From positions 1 to 64,000 of the forward strand of contig NZ_BMES01000001.1 in NCBI RefSeq assembly GCF_014636935.1: 64,000 nt of DNA, read 5' to 3'. Each line of letters opens with the position of its first letter. The stretch's first letter is position 1. Below the pieces are notes generated by a model. The model did no database searches. It was given only the letters and a program-made list of their open reading frames with translations, and was not told where the DNA came from. The DNA comes from Alsobacter metallidurans. Lineage in GTDB: Bacteria; Pseudomonadota; Alphaproteobacteria; Rhizobiales; Beijerinckiaceae. Below are positions 34,136 through 43,977 of this stretch, piece after piece. Both the position numbers and the translations under genes were made by a program.

Positions 34136-35542
34136 ATGAGCCATCATTTCAACGACTACCGCGTCGCCGACATCGGCCTCGCCGAGTGGGGCCGCAAGGA
34201 GATCACGATCGCCGAGATCGAGATGCCCGGCCTGATGAAGACCCGGGCCGAGTACGGCGCCGCGCAGCCGCTCAAGGGCGCCCGCGTGGCCGGCTCCCTC
34301 CATATGACCATCCAGACGGCCGTGCTGATCGAGACCCTGAAGGCTCTCGGCGCGGACGTGCGCTGGGCCTCGTGCAACATCTACTCGACCCAGGACCACG
34401 CCGCCGCCGCCATCGCGGCCGCCGGCATCCCGGTGTTCGCCATTAAGGGCGAGAGCCTCGAGGACTACTGGGACTACACCCACAACATCTTCGATTGGTC
34501 GGACGGCGGCACGCCCAACATGATCCTGGATGACGGCGGCGACGCGACGCTTCTGATCCATCTCGGCATCCGCGCCGAGAACGGCGACACGGCCTTCCTG
34601 GACGGCGCGACCAACGAGGAAGAGGAAGTCCTATTCGCGGCCATCAAGAAGCGCCTGAAGAGCCACCCGGGCTGGTACGCGCGCAACGGCCAGAACATCA
34701 AGGGCGTAACCGAAGAGACCACCACGGGCGTGCATCGCCTCTACCAGATGCAAAAGGAGGGCAAGCTCCTTTTCCCGGCCATCAACGTCAACGACAGCGT
34801 CACCAAGTCGAAGTTCGACAACCTGTACGGCTGCCGCGAGTCGCTGGTGGACGGGATCCGCCGCGGCACCGACGTGATGATGGCCGGCAAGGTCGCGATG
34901 GTGGCGGGCTTCGGCGACGTCGGCAAGGGCTCGGCCGCCTCGCTGCGTAACGCCGGTTGCCGCGTGATGGTGTCGGAGATCGATCCGATCTGCGCCCTGC
35001 AGGCCGCCATGGAAGGCTATGAGGTCGTCACCATGGAGGACGCCGCCCCGCGCGCCGACATCTTCGTGACCGCCACCGGCAATGTCGACGTGATCACGGT
35101 CGACCACATGCGGGCCATGAAGGACCGCGCCATTGTGTGCAACATCGGTCACTTCGACAGCGAGATCCAGATCGGCGGTCTGCGCAACCAGAAGTGGCAC
35201 AACGTCAAGCCGCAGGTCGACGAGGTCGAGTTCGCGGATGGCAAGCGCATCATCGTGCTGTCTGAAGGCCGTCTGGTGAACCTCGGCAATGCGACCGGCC
35301 ACCCGTCCTTCGTGATGTCGGCGTCCTTCACCAACCAGACGCTGGCCCAGATCGAGCTCTGGACGAAGCAGGGCGAATACGAGCGCAAGGTCTACACTCT
35401 GCCGAAGCACCTCGACGAGAAGGTCGCGGCCCTTCACCTCGACAAGATCGGCGTGAAGCTGACCAAGCTGTCCGACAAGCAGGCAAGCTATCTTGGGCTG
35501 CCCGAGCAGGGCCCGTTCAAGCCGGATCACTACCGCTACTGA
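34136..35542 (+). CDS. ahcY: S-adenosylhomocysteine hydrolase
   Basis: NAD-dependent reversible hydrolysis of S-adenosylhomocysteine to adenosine and homocysteine, clearing the product inhibitor of methyltransferases. 468 residues, the usual length. Motifs: [31 protein letters not shown]-type segment ([17 protein letters not shown] here), NAD loop [14 protein letters not shown], and C-terminal KPDHYRY with the conserved Lys/Tyr that complete the neighbouring subunit's NAD site. Upstream lie a probable SahR operator and an 11-bp repeat array. Followed by a strong terminator. Confidence 0.98.
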   Translation: MSHHFNDYRVADIGLAEWGRKEITIAEIEMPGLMKTRAEYGAAQPLKGARVAGSLHMTIQTAVLIETLKALGADVRWASCNIYSTQDHAAAAIAAAGIPVFAIKGESLEDYWDYTHNIFDWSDGGTPNMILDDGGDATLLIHLGIRAENGDTAFLDGATNEEEEVLFAAIKKRLKSHPGWYARNGQNIKGVTEETTTGVHRLYQMQKEGKLLFPAINVNDSVTKSKFDNLYGCRESLVDGIRRGTDVMMAGKVAMVAGFGDVGKGSAASLRNAGCRVMVSEIDPICALQAAMEGYEVVTMEDAAPRADIFVTATGNVDVITVDHMRAMKDRAIVCNIGHFDSEIQIGGLRNQKWHNVKPQVDEVEFADGKRIIVLSEGRLVNLGNATGHPSFVMSASFTNQTLAQIELWTKQGEYERKVYTLPKHLDEKVAALHLDKIGVKLTKLSDKQASYLGLPEQGPFKPDHYRY

Positions 35543-35584
35543 CGACTTCCGAACCGTCCAAACGGGCGGCATCAGGCGAAAGTG

Positions 35585-35619
35585 CAACCCGGCCGCAACA
35601 CGGTCGGGTTGTTTCGTTT
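35585..35619 (+). terminator. Intrinsic terminator of ahcY
   Basis: Stem caacccggccg / cggtcgggttg (one G:U pair) with loop caaca (35585-35611), followed by tttcgttt. It lies 42 bp after the ahcY stop. Confidence 0.88.
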
Positions 35620-35667
35620 CGGGGCGCCGAAAGCGCGTGTCAACCCCTCGTTAACCACTTCCGGGCG

Positions 35668-35699
35668 GAGTCAACACGAGTCTATTGTGAGGATGATTC
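35668..35699. promoter_or_regulatory. Cluster of three GANTC (CcrM) sites upstream of divL
   Basis: GAGTC at 35668-35672, GAGTC at 35678-35682 and GATTC at 35695-35699. CcrM methylates GANTC in Alphaproteobacteria, and promoters with such sites are often timed by the cell cycle through GcrA. The gene downstream is a DivL-type cell-cycle regulator, which makes the cluster meaningful. Confidence 0.5.
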
Positions 35700-35882
35700 G
35701 GGGCGCCCGCGTTGCGGCGGAGGCGGCGTCGGTCACGGGCTGCGGGGGCGGCCCGACGCATGGATCGACCAGGAGCGCGGCGGCGCGCGCCTGGGTGGCG
35801 GGGCTGCTGGGAGGCGGTTGGATCGGCGTGCGCGTTCGCGCGCCGGTGCGGCGTCCGATGGCGCGACAAGAGAGGCGCGAGG

Positions 35883-38405
35883 ATGGCCGATGGACGGCAG
35901 ACGCACGGGATTCGTCGCGACCGCCCGGCGCCCGCACGCGTTCTCGCATCCGCCCTGCGGCTGCTGACCTCGTCCACGGCGATTGGCGTCGTTTGTGCGT
36001 CCCGCAGCTCCGCGGCCTCGTTCGCCGACAGCCTGAGCATCCTGCCCCAGCGCGTCGACCCGCATGGCGCGGTTGGGGTCGCGGTGTTCGTCGGCCTCGT
36101 TTTCTTCGCCACTACGACGGCTCTCATCCATCTCGGCCAGCGGCGGAAATGGGTCGAGCGCGAAGCGCGCCTCGCCGCCGAGAACGCTGACCTGCGGGCC
36201 CGCAACGATCGCGCCGACCTGCTTCTGGCGGCCGAGCCCCAGATCGTGATCGCGTGGGGCGGCCGCTCGGGCGAACCCGAGATCGAGGGCGACCTGTCGG
36301 TGGTTGGAGACGTCCCGATCGCCCGGCGCGTGCTCGGCTTCGGCAGCTGGCTTCCGGCCGCACAGGCGCAGGCGATGGACACGGCGGTCGACCGCCTCAA
36401 GCAGCGCGGCGAGGCCTTTCGGATGACGGTGCGCAGCGTCGGCGGCCGCATTCTGGAGGCCGAGGGCCGCCCCGTGATGGGCCGCGCCGTGTTGCGCATC
36501 CGCGAGATCTCCGGCGACCGCCTGGAGCTTCTGCACCTCCGCGAAGAATTCGCCGCCGCGAGCGCCGACGTGATCGGCTTCAAGGCGATCCTCGACGCCC
36601 TGCCGCAGCCGCTATGGCGGCGCGACGGCGAAGGCCGCCTCACCTGGGTCAATGCCGCCTATGCGCGGGCCGTGGAAGCCCCCGACGCCGCCGTCGCGGC
36701 AGCGTCTGGCCTCGAATTTCTCGACAAGGCGATCCGCGAGGAAGCCCAGCGGGCACGCGGGCGAGCCAGCGTGTTCCAGGGCCAGTGCGCCGCCGTGTCG
36801 GCCGGCGAGCGGCGCATTTACCAGGTGGTGGAAGTCGGCGCGAGCGACGGCTCGGTCGGCATGGCGACGGACGTTTCCGACCGCGAGGCGCTCCGGCTGG
36901 AACTGACGCGGCTCAGCGACAACCACACGGTCACGCTGGACCAGCTGCCCACCGCGGTGGCGGTGTTCGACAATCTGAAGCGGCTGAAGTTCTGCAATTC
37001 GGCCTACAGGGACCTGTGGCAGCTCGACGCCGCCTACCTGGACGGCCATCCCACCGACGGCGAGATCCTCGATCATCTGCGCACGGCGCGTCGCCTGCCC
37101 GAGCAGGCCGACTACCGTGGCTGGAAGAAGACGCTTCTGGAGGCTTATCGGGCTCTCGAGCCCAAGGAGACCTCCTGGTACCTGCCGGACGGCCGCACCC
37201 TGCGGGTGGTCACCAATCCGAACCCGGATGGCGGCATCACCTACCTGTTCGACGACGTCACCGAGCGCTTCCAGCTCAAGACGCAGTTCAACGCGCTGAT
37301 GCGCGTGCAGGGCGAAACGCTCGACAGCCTCAAGGAAGGCGTCGCGGTGTTCGGCACGGACGGGCGGCTCAAGCTGCACAATCCGGCCTTCGCCAACCTG
37401 TGGCGTCTCTCGGCGGTCACCCTGGCGGACCGGCCGCACATCGACGGCATCGTCGCGTGGGCGCGCGAGCAGCACCCGGACGACGACGACTGGAACGCCA
37501 TCCGGGGCGCGGTGGCGGGCCTCAGCGACAGCCGGCACGGCCTCGCGCTGCGCATGGAGCGCCGCGACGGCTCGGTGGTGGACTGCGCCGCCGCGCCGCT
37601 GCCCGACGGCGCGACGCTGATCACCTTCGTGGACGTCACCGCCACCGTGAACGTTGAGCGCGCCCTGACCGAGCGCAACGACGCCTTGGAGAAAGCCGGC
37701 CAGCTGCGCGAGAGCTTTGTCCACCACGTGTCGTACGAGCTGCGCTCGCCGCTCACCAACGTGATCGGCTTCACCCAGCTCCTGGCCGACGGCGCCATTG
37801 GGCCGCTCAACGACCGCCAAAAGGAATATGCCGGCCACATCATGCGGTCCTCGGCAGCCCTGATGGCGATCATCGACGACATCCTCGACCTCGCCACGGT
37901 GGACACCGGCGAGATGGCGCTGCAACTCGGCCCCGTGAACGTGCGCGAGACCATCGAGGCGGCCGTGGCGGGCGTGCAGGACCGCATCGCCGAGCACAAG
38001 ATCAGCCTGGTGCTGGATGTGCCGGCCTCCATCGGCGAGATGAAGGCCGACGGAAAGCGCGTCCGGCAGGTGCTGTTCAACCTGCTGTCCAACGCGGTGG
38101 GGTTCTCGCGCGAAGGCCAGAGCATCACGCTCTCGGCCGAGCGCACCGAGCACGACATCGTCTTCCGCGTCCGCGACCAGGGACGCGGCATCCCGCCCGA
38201 ACTGCTGGACAAGGTCTTCGACCGGTTCGAAAGTCATTCGGGCGGCTCGCGCCACCGCGGCGTCGGCCTCGGACTGTCGATCGTGCGCTCCTTCGTCGAG
38301 CTGCATGGCGGCAAGGTGAGCATCGCGTCCAAGCAGGACAGCGGCACCGTGGTCACCTGCGTGTTCCCGCTGAACGGCGCATCCTCGCGCGAAGCGGCCG
38401 AGTAA
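35883..38405 (+). CDS. divL: DivL-like cell-cycle regulator (atypical histidine kinase with Tyr in the H-box)
   Basis: 840 residues from ATG 35883 (upstream GAGAGGCGAGG). One or two N-terminal membrane segments (helix about 62-82, VGVAVFVGLVFFATTTALIH), PAS-type repeats between about 200 and 590, then a kinase core. The H-box reads FVHHVSYELRSPLTNVIGF: the normally phosphorylated His of SHELRTP is Tyr618. Tyr at this place is the hallmark of DivL, which acts through DivK and CckA to control CtrA instead of as an ordinary kinase. The ATPase domain looks intact (FNLLSNAVGFS, DQGRGIPPELLDKVFDRF, GVGLGLSIV). It sits between ahcY and tsaE; I recall that position for Hyphomicrobiales divL but cannot check it here. 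Confidence 0.82.
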   Translation: MADGRQTHGIRRDRPAPARVLASALRLLTSSTAIGVVCASRSSAASFADSLSILPQRVDPHGAVGVAVFVGLVFFATTTALIHLGQRRKWVEREARLAAENADLRARNDRADLLLAAEPQIVIAWGGRSGEPEIEGDLSVVGDVPIARRVLGFGSWLPAAQAQAMDTAVDRLKQRGEAFRMTVRSVGGRILEAEGRPVMGRAVLRIREISGDRLELLHLREEFAAASADVIGFKAILDALPQPLWRRDGEGRLTWVNAAYARAVEAPDAAVAAASGLEFLDKAIREEAQRARGRASVFQGQCAAVSAGERRIYQVVEVGASDGSVGMATDVSDREALRLELTRLSDNHTVTLDQLPTAVAVFDNLKRLKFCNSAYRDLWQLDAAYLDGHPTDGEILDHLRTARRLPEQADYRGWKKTLLEAYRALEPKETSWYLPDGRTLRVVTNPNPDGGITYLFDDVTERFQLKTQFNALMRVQGETLDSLKEGVAVFGTDGRLKLHNPAFANLWRLSAVTLADRPHIDGIVAWAREQHPDDDDWNAIRGAVAGLSDSRHGLALRMERRDGSVVDCAAAPLPDGATLITFVDVTATVNVERALTERNDALEKAGQLRESFVHHVSYELRSPLTNVIGFTQLLADGAIGPLNDRQKEYAGHIMRSSAALMAIIDDILDLATVDTGEMALQLGPVNVRETIEAAVAGVQDRIAEHKISLVLDVPASIGEMKADGKRVRQVLFNLLSNAVGFSREGQSITLSAERTEHDIVFRVRDQGRGIPPELLDKVFDRFESHSGGSRHRGVGLGLSIVRSFVELHGGKVSIASKQDSGTVVTCVFPLNGASSREAAE

Positions 38406-38417
38406 GGAGTTCGCGTC

Positions 38418-39986
38418 ATGGTGGACGACGCCCCACGCCCGTCATTGCCCGAATCGCGCTGGACCGTCCGCCTGGGCGACCAATCCGCCACGGCCTTCCT
38501 GGCCCGCGAACTCGCCCCGATCATGCAGCCCGGCGACCTTGTCACCTTCTCGGGCGACCTGGGGGCCGGCAAGACCACCTTCGTGCGCGCCCTGGTGCGC
38601 GAGCTCGCCGGCGATCCGGAGCTCGAGGTCCCGAGCCCCACCTTCACGCTGATGCAGTCCTATGCGACGCCGCGCTTCACGGTCGTGCATGCGGATCTCT
38701 ACCGCATCGGCGGCGCCGACGAGCTCGCCGAACTCGGCTGGGAGGAGGCGTCGGAGGATTCGCTGGTGCTCGTGGAATGGCCCGAGCGCGCCGGTTTCCT
38801 CCTGACCACCGAGCGCCTCGACATCGCGCTCTCGCTCGATCTCGCGGCCGGGGACGAGGCCCGTGTGGCGGTGCTGACCGGCCTTGGAGCCTGGGCGGGC
38901 CGGATCGGGCGCGCCAGCGCCACGCATGAGTTGCTGGCCCATTCGGGCTGGATCCACGCCCACCGCGAGCACCTGCAGGGCGACGCCTCCACGCGCGCCT
39001 ATGAGCGCCTGACCCTGGGCGACCAGACCGCCATCCTGATGATCGCGCCGCGCCGGCCCGATGGCCCGCCGGTGCGCATGGGCAAGCCCTACAGCGCCAT
39101 CGCCAAGCTGGCCGAGAGCGTCCATCCCTTTGTCGCCATGGCGGACGGCTTGCGCCGAGAGGGCTTCAGCGCTCCCGAGATCCTGGCCAGCGATCTCGAC
39201 GCCGGCCTGCTGCTGATCGAGGATCTCGGCGCCGGAACGGTGACGGACGAGCACGGCCCCATTCCGGAGCGCTACGCCGAGGCTGCGGGCGTCCTCGCGG
39301 CCCTGCATGGACGCGAGCTGCCGGCCGTGCTGCCTGTTGAGCATGACGGCGAATACGCCCTGCCGCCCTATGATCTCGACGCCTACCTGATCGAGGCCGA
39401 GCTCATTCTTGACTGGTACGTGCCGCACATTCTCGGCGCAGAAGTGTCCGGCTCGGTGCGCAGCGCCTTCGTGCATCTCTGGCGCGCCGCCTTGGCCCCG
39501 CTCATCGAGGCCTCCAACACCTGGACGCTGCGCGACTACCATTCTCCCAACCTGATCTGGCTGCCCGAGCGCCAGGGCCTCGCGCGGGTCGGCCTGCTCG
39601 ACTTCCAGGACGCCGTGATGGGCCATCCGGCCTACGACTGCGTGTCGCTGATGCAGGATGCGCGCGTCGATGTGTCGGAGGAACTCGAACTCCGGCTGCT
39701 CGGCCACTACGCCCGCAGCCGCAAGGCGGCCGACCCGAGCTTCGACATGGGCGATTTCGCCATGGCGTATGCGGTGCTGGGCGCGCAGCGCGCCACGAAG
39801 ATCCTGGGCATCTTCGCCCGGCTCGACCGGCGCGACGGCAAGCCTCAATACCTGAAGCACCTGCCCCGGATCGAGCGCTATATCCGCCGCGACCTGTCTC
39901 ATCCAGTGTTGTCGGACTTGAAGAACTGGTATGAGACCAACCTGCCGTCGCTATTCGCGGCGGACGATTCGGCCCCGCCCGCCTGA
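38418..39986 (+). CDS. tsaE: TsaE–AmgK fusion: tRNA t6A ATPase and sugar kinase
   Basis: 522 residues in two domains. Residues about 1-155 are TsaE, the P-loop subunit of the t6A37 tRNA-modification complex: FSGDLGAGKTTFVRALVREL, SPTFTLMQSY, ELGWEEASEDSLVLVEWPER. Residues about 170-510 are an aminoglycoside-phosphotransferase fold kinase: DASTRAYERL, TLRDYHSPNLIW catalytic loop, VGLLDFQDAVMGHPAYD metal-binding motif. With MurU directly downstream, the kinase is probably AmgK, which phosphorylates N-acetylmuramate/GlcNAc at the anomeric carbon in peptidoglycan recycling. The fusion is frequent in Hyphomicrobiales. AAGGAG precedes the ATG. Confidence 0.92.
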   Translation: MVDDAPRPSLPESRWTVRLGDQSATAFLARELAPIMQPGDLVTFSGDLGAGKTTFVRALVRELAGDPELEVPSPTFTLMQSYATPRFTVVHADLYRIGGADELAELGWEEASEDSLVLVEWPERAGFLLTTERLDIALSLDLAAGDEARVAVLTGLGAWAGRIGRASATHELLAHSGWIHAHREHLQGDASTRAYERLTLGDQTAILMIAPRRPDGPPVRMGKPYSAIAKLAESVHPFVAMADGLRREGFSAPEILASDLDAGLLLIEDLGAGTVTDEHGPIPERYAEAAGVLAALHGRELPAVLPVEHDGEYALPPYDLDAYLIEAELILDWYVPHILGAEVSGSVRSAFVHLWRAALAPLIEASNTWTLRDYHSPNLIWLPERQGLARVGLLDFQDAVMGHPAYDCVSLMQDARVDVSEELELRLLGHYARSRKAADPSFDMGDFAMAYAVLGAQRATKILGIFARLDRRDGKPQYLKHLPRIERYIRRDLSHPVLSDLKNWYETNLPSLFAADDSAPPA

Positions 39987-40086
39987 CCGTCGCGGTTCTG
40001 CGTCCCCGATCCGGGCGAGCCGCCCAGGCGCGGGCCGGACGCGGCCCTTGCGGCCGTGATCTTGGATCCTGGGACAGCGCTCACGC

Positions 40087-40821
40087 ATGCCTGCGCAGAC
40101 ACAAACGACGCCCGACCACGCCATGGTGCTCGCCGCCGGGCTCGGCACGCGCATGCGGCCGATCACCGACACGATGCCGAAACCCCTCGTCCCGGTCGCC
40201 GGCCGCGCGCTGATCGACCACATCCTGGATCCGCTCGCCGAAGCGGGCGTGACCACGGCCGTCGTGAACGTCCATTACCGGGCCGACCAGATGGAGGACC
40301 ACCTGCGGGATCGGCGCAATCCCAAGGTGATCATCTCGGACGAACGCGACCAGCTGCTCGATTCGGGCGGCGGCGTCCGCAAGGCCCTGCCACACTTGGG
40401 AGCGAACCCGTTCTACGTGCTCAACGCCGACTCCTTCTGGGTCGACGGCCCACGCTCCAACCTGCGCCGCCTTGCCGAGGCCTTCGATCCGGCTGTGATG
40501 GACATCGTGATGCTGGTCGCCGCCACGGCGTCGTCTACCGGCTATGACGGCGCGGGCGACTTCCTGATGGGCGCCGATGGCCGGCTGAGCCGTCGTCGCG
40601 AGCGCACCGTCGCCCCCTTCGTGTATGCGGGCGTGTTCATCGTCTCGCCCACTCTGTTCGCCGATGCGCCCGAGGGGCCGTTCTCGCTCAACCGCCTGTT
40701 CGACCGCGCGATTGAGCGCGAGCGGCTGTTCGGCCTGCGGTTGGATGGGCTTTGGCTGCATGTCGGCACGCCCGAGGGCATCACGCTCGCCGAGCGCGCC
40801 CTGGTGCAAAGCGCCCGCTGA
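40087..40821 (+). CDS. murU: MurU-type nucleotidyltransferase
   Basis: 244 residues. Sugar-phosphate nucleotidyltransferase fold: AMVLAAGLGTRMRPITDTMP with the GxGTRMRP loop, KPLVPVAGRALIDHIL, LNADSFW metal-binding Asp, and WLHVGTPEGI near the end. Partners with AmgK to make UDP-MurNAc from recycled MurNAc-1-phosphate, bypassing the fosfomycin-sensitive MurA step. The assignment to MurU and not a generic GlmU- or RmlA-like enzyme rests on the adjacent kinase. Its stop is immediately followed by the addB ATG. Confidence 0.88.
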   Translation: MPAQTQTTPDHAMVLAAGLGTRMRPITDTMPKPLVPVAGRALIDHILDPLAEAGVTTAVVNVHYRADQMEDHLRDRRNPKVIISDERDQLLDSGGGVRKALPHLGANPFYVLNADSFWVDGPRSNLRRLAEAFDPAVMDIVMLVAATASSTGYDGAGDFLMGADGRLSRRRERTVAPFVYAGVFIVSPTLFADAPEGPFSLNRLFDRAIERERLFGLRLDGLWLHVGTPEGITLAERALVQSAR

Positions 40822-43800
40822 ATGGCAGCCTCCGCTCGCGTCTACACGGTTTCGCCCGGCGCGCCCTTTCTGGCGACCCTCGCGGACGCGTTGCTGGACG
40901 GCAGGCTGATCCCGGGCTGGCCCGATCGTCACGATCCCCTGTCGCTCGCCGAGGGAGCGATCTTCCTGCCCACGCGCCGCGCCGCGCGCGCCCTCGCGAC
41001 GATCCTGGCCGAGCGCATGGAGGGCGGCGCGGTGTTGCTGCCCCGGATCACGCCGCTGGGCGACGTGGACGAAGCTGAGGAGGCCGCCCTATTCGAGGCG
41101 CTGCGGAGCGGGCTCGACGACCCCGCCCTGCCGCCCGAGGTTCCCGAAACGCAGCGCCGGCTAGAACTCGCCTCGCTGGTGCTCGCCTGGGCCCGGCAGG
41201 TCGACCGCGCCATGCTGCGGCTGGATGCAAACGAACCGCTTCTGGTGCCGTCTTCTCCGGCTGACGCGCTCGGGCTGGCGGCCGATCTCGGCGCGCTGAT
41301 CGACACCCTGTCGATCCACGGCAAGACCGTCGCGGACATCCACAAGCTCGTTCCCGAGCGATACGACCGCTATTGGGACATCACGCGCGATTTCCTCGGC
41401 ATCGCGGCCGAATTCTGGCCGAAGCGCGGGCAGGAGCTCGGCCTGATGGACGCGGCCCTGCGTCGCCATCGCGTTCTGTGCGCCGAAGCCGAGCGCCTCG
41501 CCGCCGCGCGCCCCCACGCGCCGATGATTGTCGCGGGCTCCACCGGCTCTATGCCGGCCACCGCGGCGCTGATCGCGGCCGTGTCCCGATTGCCGCGTGG
41601 CGCGGTGGTGTTGCCAGGGCTCGATCTCCATCTTGACGAGCTCTCCTGGCGCAAGATTCCGGCCGATGGCGCTGAGGCCGGCCACCCCGGCCATCCACAG
41701 GCGGTGCTGTCCGGGCTCCTGCGCGTGCTCGGGGTCGAGCGGCGCGACGTGGAGGAGCTGGCTCGCCCTTCCCCGGCCATGGACGCTCGCGAGCGTTTTC
41801 TCTCCGAGGCGCTGCGGCCCGCTGAGACCACTGATCTCTGGGCCCAGGATGCGGGCCGCGTCGCGCCTACGCTCGCGGACGCCGCACTCGCAGGGGTGAC
41901 CGTCGTCGAGGCGGCGGACGACCGCGAGGAGGCCCAGACGATCGCGCTCGCGCTTCGTCAGGCTCTGCTCGACGATACCGCGACCGCAGCCCTGATCACC
42001 CCTGACCGCACGCTCGCCGAGCGGGTCTGCGCCGAGCTGAAGCGCTGGGACATCGCGCTGGACGATTCCGCCGGCCTGCCGCTCGGCCGCTCCGGCCCCG
42101 GCGTTCTCGCCCGCTTGGTCGCCGAGGCGGCGGCGGACCAGTTCACGGCCGCCTCGCTGCTGGCGCTCCTGGACCACCCGCTGTGCCGCCTCCAATTGCC
42201 GCGCGCGACTGTTCTGCGCGGTCGTTCGACCTTGGAGATCGGCGTTCTGCGCGGCCCCGCGCTGCCGCCGGGGCTCCCGGCGATCGAGGCCGCTTTGGCG
42301 CGCGCCGAGATCGACGCGCGGGACGATGAAAAGCGGCGGCGCATGCCAGGCCCGCGCCGTCGACTGCGCGACCGGGACTGGCAGGCGGCCAGGGATGTCC
42401 TTCAGGCGCTCGCGCGGTGCTTCGCGGGCTTCGGCCCCACCGAGGGCGCAACGGACCTGGTGACCGTGCTGGCCGCCCATGAGGCCGCGCTGAACGCGCT
42501 GGGAGCCCCTGCGCCCGGGGAGGACGGCGGCGTGTTCAATGGAGCCGCCGGCGAGGAACTGGCTGCGTTGTTTGATGACGCAACTGTGCGGCCGACGGAA
42601 GGTATCGAGGGCCGCTTCGTGGACTACCCGCCCTTCTTCTCGGGCCTGCTGGCCGGGCGCGTCACGCGCCGGCCTGATGCCGGGCACCCGCGCCTGCGCA
42701 TCTGGGGGCTGCTGGAAGCGCGCCTGCTCGGCGCCGATACCGTGGTGATCGGCGGACTGGACGAGAAAACCTGGCCGCCCGAGGCACGCGGCGACGCCTT
42801 CCTGAACCGTCCAATGCGGCATGAACTCGGCCTGCCCTCGCCCGAGCGGCGCATCGGCCAGACCACGCATGATTTCGTCCAGGCCATGGGCGCCCGCAAC
42901 GTCGTGGTCACGCGCGCCCTGAAGCGTGGCGGCGATCCCACCGTGCAGTCGCGCTTTCTTCAGCGCATCCAGGCCGTCGCGGGCGCAGCCGCCTGGAGCG
43001 CCTGCAAGGCGCGCGGAGACGCCATGCTGGCGCTCGCGCGCCTTCTCGATCAGCCGGCCCGCGTCGCTTCGACCACCCGGCCTCGCCCGATCCCGCCGGC
43101 CGAGCGGTTTCCGAAGCGTCTCAGCGTCACCGAGATCGAGACGCTGGTGCGCGACCCTTATGCGATCTACGCCAAGCACATCCTGCGCCTCGAACCGCTG
43201 GACGACATCGCGGGCGAGCCCTCCGCGGCCGTCAAGGGCATGCTGGTGCATGAGGTGATCGGGCGCTTCGGCAAGGATTGGCCCAAGGACCTCCCCGCCG
43301 ATGTCTATGCGACCTTGCGCGATCTCGCCGTGACGGAGTTCGCCAGGACGCCCGAACTGCGCGACCGCGCCGACATCCGCGCCTTCTGGTGGCCGCGCTT
43401 CCTGCGGATGGCGGCCTATATGGCCGAATGGGAGCATCGCCGGCGCGAGAGTCGGCCGACCGTGGCGGCGGAGGTCGGCGGCAAGCTCGCCTTGACGCTG
43501 AAGGACGGCTTCGCGTTCGAACTCACCGGCCGGGCCGACCGCATCGAGCTTCTACAAGGCGGCGAATTCGCGATCGTGGATTTCAAGACCGGCGCCATGC
43601 CGGGCGTGGATGAAGTGCGGGTCGGCTTCAGCCCGCAGCTCACGCTGGAGGCCGCCATGGCCAAGCGCGGCGCCTTCCAGCATGTGCCTGCCGGGCTGCG
43701 GACGCGCGAATTGCTTTACGTGAAGCTCTCGGGCGCGGCCGAACCCGGCAAGGAGCGCGCGATCTCCGATGCGAAGAACCCCTTCGACGTGGACGAGCTC

Positions 43801-43977
43801 GCCGAGGAACACCTCGACAAGCTCATGACACTGCTGGCCCAGCACCGCGCCGGCGAGCGCGCCTTTGTGTCCCGACCCCACCCCAAATACGCCAAGCGCT
43901 ACGCTCCCTATGACCACCTCGCGCGCTATCGCGAATGGTCGCTGGCGGGCGAGACCGGCGATGAGGCCGCCCTGTGA
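40822..43977 (+). CDS. addB: AddB, double-strand-break repair helicase-nuclease subunit
   Basis: 1051 residues, the alphaproteobacterial AddB type. The N-terminus is an inactive helicase-like region (FLPTRRAARALATILAERM). The C-terminal RecB-type PD-(D/E)XK nuclease lies at about 800-1000: LSVTEIETLVRDPYAIYAKH, AVKGMLVHEVIGRFG and catalytic AIVDFKTGAMPG. With AddA it resects double-strand breaks for RecA loading. The stop overlaps the addA GTG (GTGA), so the two subunits are co-translated. Confidence 0.95.
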   Translation: MAASARVYTVSPGAPFLATLADALLDGRLIPGWPDRHDPLSLAEGAIFLPTRRAARALATILAERMEGGAVLLPRITPLGDVDEAEEAALFEALRSGLDDPALPPEVPETQRRLELASLVLAWARQVDRAMLRLDANEPLLVPSSPADALGLAADLGALIDTLSIHGKTVADIHKLVPERYDRYWDITRDFLGIAAEFWPKRGQELGLMDAALRRHRVLCAEAERLAAARPHAPMIVAGSTGSMPATAALIAAVSRLPRGAVVLPGLDLHLDELSWRKIPADGAEAGHPGHPQAVLSGLLRVLGVERRDVEELARPSPAMDARERFLSEALRPAETTDLWAQDAGRVAPTLADAALAGVTVVEAADDREEAQTIALALRQALLDDTATAALITPDRTLAERVCAELKRWDIALDDSAGLPLGRSGPGVLARLVAEAAADQFTAASLLALLDHPLCRLQLPRATVLRGRSTLEIGVLRGPALPPGLPAIEAALARAEIDARDDEKRRRMPGPRRRLRDRDWQAARDVLQALARCFAGFGPTEGATDLVTVLAAHEAALNALGAPAPGEDGGVFNGAAGEELAALFDDATVRPTEGIEGRFVDYPPFFSGLLAGRVTRRPDAGHPRLRIWGLLEARLLGADTVVIGGLDEKTWPPEARGDAFLNRPMRHELGLPSPERRIGQTTHDFVQAMGARNVVVTRALKRGGDPTVQSRFLQRIQAVAGAAAWSACKARGDAMLALARLLDQPARVASTTRPRPIPPAERFPKRLSVTEIETLVRDPYAIYAKHILRLEPLDDIAGEPSAAVKGMLVHEVIGRFGKDWPKDLPADVYATLRDLAVTEFARTPELRDRADIRAFWWPRFLRMAAYMAEWEHRRRESRPTVAAEVGGKLALTLKDGFAFELTGRADRIELLQGGEFAIVDFKTGAMPGVDEVRVGFSPQLTLEAAMAKRGAFQHVPAGLRTRELLYVKLSGAAEPGKERAISDAKNPFDVDELAEEHLDKLMTLLAQHRAGERAFVSRPHPKYAKRYAPYDHLARYREWSLAGETGDEAAL

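Larger units (their letters stand above)
35543..35882 (+). other. Intergenic region between ahcY and divL
   Basis: 340 bp with no convincing gene; open frames here are GC-rich shadows. It holds the ahcY terminator, three GANTC sites in 32 bp and a gttaac sequence at 35650-35655, and presumably the divL promoter. The in-frame upstream extension of divL (from 35712) is Arg/Gly-rich and not conserved-looking. Confidence 0.7.

Noticed and set aside
35712-35882. N-terminal extension of divL by 57 codons
   Set aside because: Arg/Gly/Ala-rich, non-conserved-looking sequence crossing the putative promoter. ATG 35883 has a better upstream purine tract.
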